A stretch of 7,587 nucleotides of DNA from Xanthobacteraceae bacterium (GTDB lineage Bacteria; Pseudomonadota; Alphaproteobacteria; Rhizobiales; Xanthobacteraceae): assembly GCA_030036975.1 (NCBI GenBank), contig JASHSE010000442.1:1-7587 (forward strand), read 5' to 3'. The first letter of the stretch is position 1; each line of letters starts with the position of its first letter. The position numbers were made by a program, and so were the translations under genes. The notes beneath the pieces were generated by a model, which ran no database searches, was not told the origin of the DNA, and saw only the letters and a list, made by a program, of their open reading frames with translations. Below, in pieces: positions 1 to 4,928 of this stretch.

Positions 1-511
1 ATGCACCGACGGCTTCGAAGGCGGAGACGATAGTCAAGTCTTGACCCTTCCACTTACCAGGCTTGATGGTGCCGGAATCGACGTAAATCGCAGGCACATT
101 GCAAGCCGCCAATCCCATAACACAGCCCGGCTTGTTCTTATCGCAGCCCGCGATGCACAAGAGGCCATCCATTTGATGGCTCCCCCATCCGATCTGAATC
201 GATCTGGCGATTTCCTCACGTGACGGGAGCGAATATCTCATGCCCTCCGTTCCCATACTGATTCCATCGCTTGCCGTCGGGAAGCCCCAGGTTTGCGGCA
301 TCGCTCCAGCCGCTCGCAGCGCTTCGACGGCGCGGTCGACCAATGACAGAATGCCGGCATTACAAGGCAGCATCGTCGAATGGCCGTGCGGTACGCCGAC
401 GATCGGCTTTCCGAAGTCGCTTTTGGTAAATCCCACCGGGTACAGCATCGAGCGGTTTGCTGCGCGGGCATCACCCTCGGTGATGGCGCGAGAACGCCTG
501 TTTAGAGCCAC
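1..511 (-). CDS. ilvD: Dihydroxy-acid dehydratase (IlvD/Edd family), N-terminal part, cut by window edge
   Basis: The first 170 codons of an IlvD-family dehydratase; the rest lies beyond base 1. The family removes water from 2,3-dihydroxy-acids to give 2-keto acids in valine, leucine and isoleucine synthesis, using a cytoplasmic Fe-S cluster and Mg. Visible hallmarks: the N-terminal RSRAITEGDARAANRSM segment; PCNAG with likely cluster ligand Cys50; SDGISMGTEGMRYSLPSRE with likely Mg ligand Asp82; GCDKN with cluster ligand Cys123, Asp124 and the normally carbamylated Lys125; and DLTIVSAFEAVG at 158-169. I chose the GTG at 511 because a TAA lies in frame about ten codons upstream, no ATG lies between, and GGAGGA sits 4 bases ahead. 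Unusual points are PHGHS where many homologues have an Asn-containing segment, and extra cysteines at 119, 130 and 137. It lies 67 bases after the dynamin-like gene on the same strand. A paralogue acting on another sugar or hydroxy acid is possible. Confidence 0.9.
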   Translation of the reverse strand, partial: MALNRRSRAITEGDARAANRSMLYPVGFTKSDFGKPIVGVPHGHSTMLPCNAGILSLVDRAVEALRAAGAMPQTWGFPTASDGISMGTEGMRYSLPSREEIARSIQIGWGSHQMDGLLCIAGCDKNKPGCVMGLAACNVPAIYVDSGTIKPGKWKGQDLTIVSAFEAVGA

Positions 512-515
512 TTGG

Positions 516-521
516 TCCTCC
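516..521 (-). promoter_or_regulatory. Ribosome binding site of the dehydratase gene
   Basis: GGAGGA on the minus strand, 4 bases before a GTG. It decides the start, since the same frame is closed a short way upstream by TAA and offers no ATG before residue 22. Confidence 0.75.
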
Positions 522-578
522 GGGGCTTCGCTTTAATAGTCCCAGTGTATTACTGCGATCCAGGCCCAGCGCAACCCG

Positions 579-2384
579 TCAGAGCTCTTCGCGAAGCGAG
601 GTCAAGGACGCACGAGCGCGGACCAATCGCTCGATTTCGGGTTGAACAGCAAAGGACTGGTCCCGCCGGCGCGCGAGCGCGTCCTCAATGACGTTGCGAG
701 TCGCCGCAATGGTATCATCCAGCCGCTCCTCAAATTGCGAGGTGGCGTGGCGAAACGTTTCGTCCAGCCCTCGTAAGACGGCCCAGCGAAGATTTTCGCC
801 GTTGCGCACAATTAGCTCTTCGGCCTGTTGGATCATGCGGGCGCGCAGCCGCGCCCGGCGGAGGCTTGCCGGAAGGAGGCGATCGATCAGTCGACTTGGA
901 TCGGGAATTAAGCTCAGCCTGGTGCTCTCAGTGACCCAATAAGGATCCTCTCCAAGTTCGAAGGCTTGCCGTTCGGCCTCGAGCCCCAGCGGGACATCGA
1001 AGATTTCCGCCGCGGTCTGGCGGACGCGATCGACCAGCGCGCTGACACGGTCCTCGCAGCCGCGAAGAGCGGCGCCGGTGTCGGCAGCGAACGCGCTCGT
1101 CAGCGGTTCGCGCGCCGCCTCGAATTCTCGCTGCATGGCTTCGGACAGGGCGCGCCGGGCCGTTTCCTCCCAAGCCATCGGCACAGCACCCGAGAGGCTT
1201 TTATCGATGACATCGGATAGTCTCGCCGCGGTCTCTTTGCGCAAGGCATCGACGCGGGAATCCAAAGCCTCCCGCAGACGCCGGTGTTCTCCTGCGAGAA
1301 GGTCGCGCGTAATGCGCCGCTCGTACTCGATGGACCGTAACGCAGCTTGGAATGCCTCCGACTTTTCCGCAAGTTCCTCGATCGGCAGGTTCAGGGCTCG
1401 GATGCGAAGGCTGAGTTCAGCCGAAGCTTGTGTCAGAACATCCGCTGCCTTACGCCGCACCGCTTCTTCGAGCCAACGGTTCTTTTCGCTCGCAAGCGTT
1501 CGCAGGAGATGCTCTTCGAGCGCCGCGACACCGCTTGCCTCCAGGGCTTGACGGTTCGCGATCTGTTTGGCGGCCAAGGCGTCGCGCGCTGATATGCAGA
1601 AAATTCCACTCTCTGTCTCAATAAGGGATTTTTCGGACAAAACCTTCCGCAGAAATTCTATAATTCTGCGCCGATCTTCGGACTGCAGATAGTCCGCCTT
1701 GTTAAGAACAAAGAAGATACGCGTCGTCTTCGATCTTAAGCCGCGGAGGTAATCAAGCTCGACCTCAGTGATCGGCGGATCAGGCGAGACTACGAAGAAA
1801 GCCGCATCGCACTCCGGCAAAACCCGCAAAGCCGCTTGCGTGTTATGCTGGAGTGTCGAGCCGACGCCGGGGGTATCGATGATTACCGTGCCGTCGGCGA
1901 GGATGTCAGCCGGGTAAAACAGGTTGACCCGCTCGACCCGCAGTCGATTTTCGGGATTGGCCTCCTCGGCGACGAAACGGAATAGGGTGTTTCGGATCTC
2001 TTGCGGGCTCGGCGCGGAAAATTCCTCTTTTTGCGTCCGGTCCTTGAAATCAACTCTCACGAGCGGCTCACGACCCCACGCGATGAACGTGGCGATGGCG
2101 GTCAAGGGAATGACCCCCGTGGGTAGCAAGTCCGCGCCGAGCAGCGCGTTGATGAATGTGCTCTTGCCGCGCTTGAATTGTCCCAACACGGCCAGCTGCA
2201 GGCGTTCGTGCTTCAGACGACGGCGCAGCGCCTGTAATCGGCCGACGAGTAGCGATTCGGCCCCGACCCCGGTTTGCAGCGCAGACTCGGCGCGGCCGAG
2301 CGTGGCCGTGAGCGGCGACGGCGATTGTCTATATCCGTGCGAACACTCGGATTCCGGCGCGGCCATAGGATTGAGGTCGTTCAT
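579..2384 (-). CDS. Bacterial dynamin-like large GTPase
   Basis: A 601-residue protein with an N-terminal dynamin-type GTPase domain and a long helical C-terminal part. GTPase motifs are complete: P-loop GQFKRGKS (68-75), a Thr-containing switch I stretch PTGVIPLT (88-95), DTPG (170-173), NKAD (228-231) and a G5-like SAR (265-267). Residues about 300-460 are charged and heptad-like, typical of the stalk/coiled-coil helices of these proteins. Around 494-520 a segment with LIDRLLPASLRR followed by a run of Arg could be the membrane-contacting tip; this is inference. Bacterial dynamin-like proteins bind and remodel membranes using GTP. The start is set by an ATGA overlap with the upstream 139-residue gene, which suggests translational coupling; no strong ribosome site precedes it. 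Many bacterial dynamins occur as tandem pairs, but here only one GTPase is present, paired with a small unrelated protein. The family is clear; the exact cellular job is unknown. Confidence 0.9.
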   Translation of the reverse strand: MNDLNPMAAPESECSHGYRQSPSPLTATLGRAESALQTGVGAESLLVGRLQALRRRLKHERLQLAVLGQFKRGKSTFINALLGADLLPTGVIPLTAIATFIAWGREPLVRVDFKDRTQKEEFSAPSPQEIRNTLFRFVAEEANPENRLRVERVNLFYPADILADGTVIIDTPGVGSTLQHNTQAALRVLPECDAAFFVVSPDPPITEVELDYLRGLRSKTTRIFFVLNKADYLQSEDRRRIIEFLRKVLSEKSLIETESGIFCISARDALAAKQIANRQALEASGVAALEEHLLRTLASEKNRWLEEAVRRKAADVLTQASAELSLRIRALNLPIEELAEKSEAFQAALRSIEYERRITRDLLAGEHRRLREALDSRVDALRKETAARLSDVIDKSLSGAVPMAWEETARRALSEAMQREFEAAREPLTSAFAADTGAALRGCEDRVSALVDRVRQTAAEIFDVPLGLEAERQAFELGEDPYWVTESTRLSLIPDPSRLIDRLLPASLRRARLRARMIQQAEELIVRNGENLRWAVLRGLDETFRHATSQFEERLDDTIAATRNVIEDALARRRDQSFAVQPEIERLVRARASLTSLREEL

Positions 2385-2800
2385 TCCAGATCGTTATCCT
2401 CGATTGCGGCAAGCTGCTCTTCGTCGCTGTCCTCCGCCACATTGGCGTCCTCGATAAAGGATCGGGCCCCAATCTTGGACTCTTGCTTTCGCAGCCATGA
2501 CAGTATGTCGCCGCGCTGGCCGTTTATCGGCCGAGCCCACCTCAGATTCTTCAGAGCTTTGCTCTCTTCGCCGGCCCACCAGTATTCCTTGATCACCATC
2601 ATCGACCAGCCGCGGCGACCCTGCTGGGTCAGCGTGAAAATATCAATGGCGAGTCCGTGCCGCGGCCCCGTGGCGGTGTGCCGCTCACGCTCGATCTCAA
2701 CGCCATCATGTTTCCAATGGGACCGCTTCAAGCCTGGATTCGTGAGGCCGAGCAGCAGGTCGAACAATCTAAAGAACGCTGGGTCGCCAAAGCTTTTCAC
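2381..2800 (-). CDS. Hypothetical protein, 139 residues, acidic C-terminus, coupled to the dynamin-like GTPase
   Basis: I do not recognise this family. The protein starts VKSFGDPAFFRLFDLLLG, has a basic and aromatic middle (KRSHWKH at 25-31, MMVIKEYWWAGEES at 67-80, LSWLRKQE at 100-107) and ends in a strongly acidic tail: 11 of the last 25 residues are Asp or Glu. No signal peptide or clear membrane helix is seen, although residues 9-20 are hydrophobic. The frame stays open up to an ATG at 2995, which would give 204 residues. The GTG at 2800 is preferred because GGAGG sits 7 bases ahead and the upstream extension looks unlike protein. Its stop overlaps the GTPase ATG by 4 bases, so the two are probably made together, and the tail could be a contact surface for the basic helices of the GTPase. 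That partnership is inferred from position only. Confidence 0.75.
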   Translation of the reverse strand: MKSFGDPAFFRLFDLLLGLTNPGLKRSHWKHDGVEIERERHTATGPRHGLAIDIFTLTQQGRRGWSMMVIKEYWWAGEESKALKNLRWARPINGQRGDILSWLRKQESKIGARSFIEDANVAEDSDEEQLAAIEDNDLE

Positions 2801-2807
2801 GGCGCGC

Positions 2808-2812
2808 CCTCC
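2808..2812 (-). promoter_or_regulatory. Ribosome binding site selecting the GTG start of the 139-residue gene
   Basis: GGAGG on the minus strand, 7 bases ahead of the GTG at 2800. The 8-base palindrome GGCGCGCC (2801-2808) fills the space between them. The site supports the short form of the protein over a start at 2995. Confidence 0.6.
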
Positions 2813-2958
2813 TTCGAAGGCGAGCCGACGCCGGTTAGGTCTGGCGTGATTGGAAAGGCAAGGGCCATACGTGTTCCTACCGCTCTGCGTCACGCGGCAG
2901 GAGTCATCAGCCCAGAGGGCATTTGCCGGGGGGACCCCATCCCCGTCGTTCGCGTCAT

Positions 2959-2987
2959 CATATAGTGTTCCGGCGCCAGCCAAGCAA
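2959..2987 (-). promoter_or_regulatory. Candidate promoter for the 139-residue protein / dynamin-like GTPase pair
   Basis: On the minus strand, TTGCTT (2987-2982) and TATATG (2964-2959) are separated by 17 bases, an acceptable spacing for a housekeeping sigma factor. Matches to the consensus hexamers are 3/6 and 4/6, so this is weak evidence. Transcription would start near 2952, leaving an untranslated leader of about 150 bases before the GTG at 2800 and excluding the alternative start at 2995. Confidence 0.3.
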
Positions 2988-3035
2988 GCCGACAATGCTA
3001 TCCCGCCCTAACCAGCGTCGGGAACGCAAGGACGA

Positions 3036-3064
3036 TTGATTGGGTTGAGTGAATGCTCTAAATT
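3036..3064 (+). promoter_or_regulatory. Candidate promoter for the hyfC-E-F-G operon
   Basis: TTGATT (3036-3041) and TAAATT (3059-3064) are separated by exactly 17 bases, each matching the sigma-70 consensus at 4 of 6 positions. Transcription would start near 3071, giving a leader of about 220 bases that contains both hairpins and the small leader frame. No sigma-54 site of correct spacing was found, although formate hydrogenlyase operons in enterobacteria use that factor. Confidence 0.3.
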
Positions 3065-3117
3065 GTCGCTTGGACTGGCGATGGAGTTCGCCTCAACCGC
3101 CTGAGCAGGCTGATGAC

Positions 3118-3159
3118 TCCTACGGATGCGCGCCGCGCACGTGCGGGCGCCACGTAGGA
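3118..3159. repeat. Long imperfect inverted repeat centred on CACGTG
   Basis: An outer pair of arms, TCCTACG (3118-3124) and CGTAGGA (3153-3159), encloses an inner palindrome. The inner part is GCGCC, a bulged G at 3135, then CGCACGTGCG (3136-3145, perfect), then GGCGC to 3150. It makes about 17 base pairs in total, separated by a small asymmetric internal loop. There is no T-run on either side, so it is not a standard terminator. It could be an operator for a dimeric regulator, with the CACGTG core as centre, or a structure in the hyf leader RNA. The repeat is read directly; its function is inference. Confidence 0.5.
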
Positions 3160-3170
3160 AGAGCTCGCGG

Positions 3171-3206
3171 GTGATCTGCGATGGCGATCTTTTGCCGGTG
3201 TGATCT
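3171..3206 (+). repeat. Three spaced GATCT-containing heptamers
   Basis: GTGATCT at 3171-3177 and again at 3200-3206, each followed by a one-base variant of the same triplet (GCG, CCG), with GCGATCT at 3184-3190 between them. The spacings (13 and 16 bases) are not a helical turn multiple for all copies. This may be a set of regulator half-sites or chance. Confidence 0.25.
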
Positions 3207-3294
3207 CCGTGTCATGGATTGGCAGCCGAACCGTGCTGCCGCGTGCAGCGCGGCGATTCGGCTGCTGCATTGCGGACATGAGGCGACGCCATGA
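3181..3294 (+). CDS. Possible 37-residue leader ORF overlapping the hyfC start
   Basis: A short frame begins MAIFCRCDLRVMDWQ and ends HEATP. Its TGA overlaps the hyfC ATG as ATGA. The frame is closed just upstream by TGA at 3172-3174. It contains four cysteines (5, 7, 22, 31) and no recognisable domain, and there is only a poor G-rich stretch as ribosome site. The strong hairpin at 3222-3265 lies inside it, so a ribosome translating it would melt that hairpin just ahead of hyfC. It may be a leader peptide that couples translation, or a chance frame. Coding status is unproven. Confidence 0.2.
   Translation: MAIFCRCDLRVMDWQPNRAAACSAAIRLLHCGHEATP
3222..3265 (+). promoter_or_regulatory. Strong stem-loop in the hyfC leader
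   Basis: Arms GCAGCCGAA (3222-3230) and TTCGGCTGC (3257-3265) are perfectly complementary. The stem continues with CCG/CGG, a T-G pair and GCTGC/GCAGC, around a 5-base loop CGCGT (3240-3244), with one 3-base bulge (3254-3256). That is 18 pairs in all. It ends 25 bases before the hyfC ATG and leaves the GAGG ribosome site (3280-3283) free. There is no T-run after it, so a factor-independent terminator is unlikely. It may instead stabilise the 5' end or control translation. Confidence 0.5.
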
Positions 3295-4241
3295 TCGAGC
3301 GGATCGTCTATAACCTCCTCCAGGTCGTGGTAGTGGTTGCCTTCGCACCCTTGGTCGAAGGCGTAACCAGTCGACTCAAAGAAATCATTCAGTCGAAGCG
3401 TGGGCCGAGCATTTTTCAGCCCTATCGCGACATTTGGAAGCTTCTCCACAAGGATGAAATCGTCTCCGAGCATAGTTCATGGATCTTTCGCGCGACGCCC
3501 TATGTCGCATTTGCTGCACCGGTATTCGTGGCGCTGCTGATCCCAGTTCTGACCCGATATCCGCTTTTCTTCGCATTTATGGGCGACATGCTCGGCGTCG
3601 GCTTTGTGTTCGCATTGGCCGGATTTTTCGCCTGTCTGGCTGCCGCAGATACCGCCAATCCCTACGGGCCCATGGGCGCCAGCCGCACGCGAATGGTCGG
3701 TTTTCTCGCCGAGCCGGTCTTCATTATGGTCTTTTTCACAATTTCCTTCGTGGCCGGTTCGACCATACCCTACATCGTGCAGACGCAATGGGTCACGCCG
3801 ATCGCGAATTTTTTCGAGCCGTCGCACATCCTGTTGCTGATGGCATTCCTCATGCTCATCCTTGCCGAGGATGGCCGTATCCCGGTCGATAGCCCGTCCG
3901 GTCAATTCGAGTTGGCGATGATCGACCGCTCCAAATCGCTGGAATATTCCGGGCGAGGAGCCGCCCTGATGAAATGGGCCGGTGCAATGAAATTCTTTGT
4001 GCTCATCATCGTGTTTCTAAACGTGTTGGTCACGCCGTGGGGTTTGGCGCAAGGTAGGGATATCGGAAGCGTGTTGCTCGCGATTCCGCTCGTTCTCCTC
4101 AAGGTGTTTGGCTTTGTGCTTTTGCTGGTCTACATCGAATCCTCGCTGGCTAAGCTGCGTCTCTTCCGTATCACGGAATTTATAGGTGCCGCATTCGTGA
4201 TCTCGGTGGTCGCGGTGATCACTCGATTGTCGGAGATTTGA
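3291..4241 (+). CDS. hyfC: HyfC-like membrane subunit (NuoH/complex I subunit 1 family)
   Basis: A 316-residue integral membrane protein, matching the usual length of HyfC/HycD (about 307-322). In this family it anchors the peripheral electron-transfer arm to the membrane and links redox chemistry to ion movement. Supporting motifs are KRGPSIFQPYRDIWKLLHK at 36-54, TANPYGPMGASRTR at 121-134, the charged loop AEDGRIPVDSPSGQFELAMI at 192-211 (equivalent to the quinone-cavity loop of NuoH), LEYSG at 217-221 and ESSLAKLRLFRITEF at 283-297. About eight hydrophobic helices can be counted. The start is backed by GAGG 7 bases ahead. In most Hyf-type clusters hyfB precedes this gene; here it is the first gene of the operon and follows a structured leader. 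The 9-base gap to hyfE indicates co-transcription. Confidence 0.92.
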   Translation: MIERIVYNLLQVVVVVAFAPLVEGVTSRLKEIIQSKRGPSIFQPYRDIWKLLHKDEIVSEHSSWIFRATPYVAFAAPVFVALLIPVLTRYPLFFAFMGDMLGVGFVFALAGFFACLAAADTANPYGPMGASRTRMVGFLAEPVFIMVFFTISFVAGSTIPYIVQTQWVTPIANFFEPSHILLLMAFLMLILAEDGRIPVDSPSGQFELAMIDRSKSLEYSGRGAALMKWAGAMKFFVLIIVFLNVLVTPWGLAQGRDIGSVLLAIPLVLLKVFGFVLLLVYIESSLAKLRLFRITEFIGAAFVISVVAVITRLSEI

Positions 4242-4250
4242 GAGAGTATC

Positions 4251-4922
4251 ATGGCCGGCACGCCAGTCCTTTCCGCACTCGATGCGCTGACAGGCGCTCT
4301 GTTTCTGCTCACAGCGCTCGGCGTCGTGGCCACCCGCCAAGTCCTGGCTTCACTGCAGCTTTTTATTGCGCAGTCCCTCCTATTGACGTTGTCAGCCGTA
4401 CTGCTTGGCATAGCCCGGGGCTCCATTCACCTGTTCGCAGTGGCAGCTATCACCATCGCAACCAAAACTTTGCTGATCCCCTGGCTTCTTCGATACACCG
4501 TTAGCGCCGAAGTCTATCGCACGCGCGAGATCGAACGAGTCCTCAACATTCCGAGTTCATTGTTGATAGCGGCGGTCCTCATTGTTCTTGCCTACGTGGT
4601 TGCCAATCCGCTCCTTGGGGTCGTCGAAGTACCGTTCGCTCAAATCAATCTCCCGCTCGGGATCGCGGCTATGTTCCTCGGTGCCTTCACTATCGCTGTC
4701 AGGCGTGAAGCAGTTCCGCAACTGCTCGGATTGCTCGCAGTCGAGAACGGAGTGTTTTTTGCGGGCATTGCCATCGTACCGAACCTTCCAGTTATCGCGG
4801 AGCTGGCGGCTGCGGTCGACGTGCCGGTGGTGGCACTCGTCGTCGGGATGTTGACCCGCCGGATTCATGCACGACTTGGCACCACGGCGGTGGGTCAATT
4901 GGCATCGCTTCGGGAGCAATGA
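4251..4922 (+). CDS. hyfE: HyfE-like hydrogenase-4 membrane component E
   Basis: A 223-residue, almost wholly hydrophobic protein with roughly six or seven membrane helices, close to the usual HyfE length (about 216). HyfE is a small membrane-arm subunit specific to Hyf-type complexes; parts resemble NuoK/MrpC, and it likely contributes to the ion path. Family features seen are ATKTLLIPWLLRY (70-82) with an intramembrane Lys72, REIERVLNIPSSLLIA (92-107), and QLLGLLAVENGVFFAG (157-172) with Glu165 and Asn166, followed by Asp190. The ribosome site is only a GAGAGAG run 4 bases ahead. Translation may therefore depend on re-initiation from hyfC, whose stop is 9 bases upstream. Confidence 0.88.
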   Translation: MAGTPVLSALDALTGALFLLTALGVVATRQVLASLQLFIAQSLLLTLSAVLLGIARGSIHLFAVAAITIATKTLLIPWLLRYTVSAEVYRTREIERVLNIPSSLLIAAVLIVLAYVVANPLLGVVEVPFAQINLPLGIAAMFLGAFTIAVRREAVPQLLGLLAVENGVFFAGIAIVPNLPVIAELAAAVDVPVVALVVGMLTRRIHARLGTTAVGQLASLREQ

Positions 4923-4928
4923 CAAATC

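Larger units (their letters stand above)
2801..3290. other. Divergent intergenic region between the two gene groups
   Basis: About 490 bases lie between two genes that point away from each other, so promoters for both operons should be here. I see one candidate promoter on each strand, two long imperfect inverted repeats near the hyfC side, three copies of a GATCT-containing heptamer, and a 37-codon plus-strand reading frame that runs into hyfC. No frame here reads like a piece of hyfB, which usually precedes hyfC. I see no tRNA, insertion sequence end or CRISPR repeat. Confidence 0.7.

Noticed and set aside
240..536. Plus-strand frame of 98 codons over the dehydratase
   Set aside because: The minus strand here encodes unmistakable IlvD motifs; this frame is its complement.
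543..555. Small inverted repeat CAGT/ACTG between the dynamin-like gene and ilvD as a terminator
   Set aside because: It has only four pairs plus one wobble and no T-run; too weak to call.
1078..1551. Plus-strand open frame of 157 codons inside the dynamin-like gene
   Set aside because: It is antisense to a clearly coding GTPase, is rich in Arg and Ser as expected from the complement of a GC-rich gene, and has no motif.
2811..2820. Palindrome CCTTCGAAGG as a hairpin hiding the ribosome site of the 139-residue gene
   Set aside because: Folding would leave a 2-base loop, which is not feasible for RNA, so no regulatory meaning is claimed.
2274..2849. Plus-strand open frames (up to 191 codons) across the dynamin-like and hypothetical genes
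   Set aside because: They are antisense to two coupled genes, have composition typical of shadow frames and resemble no family.
2381..2995. 204-residue version of the hypothetical protein starting at the ATG at 2995
   Set aside because: The GTG at 2800 has a good GGAGG site 7 bases ahead, and a candidate promoter falls inside the longer version. The extra N-terminal part has low-complexity, unconvincing composition.
3182..3196. Sigma-54 type promoter (TGGC ... TTGC) upstream of hyfC, as used by enterobacterial formate hydrogenlyase operons
   Set aside because: The invariant GG (3183-3184) and GC (3194-3195) are separated by 9 bases; sigma-54 sites need 10. The element also lies inside the possible leader frame.
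3058..3473. Minus-strand frames of 96 and 117 codons entering the start of hyfC
   Set aside because: They overlap the well-supported hyfC start on the opposite strand, show no ribosome site or recognisable motif, and their openness follows from base composition.
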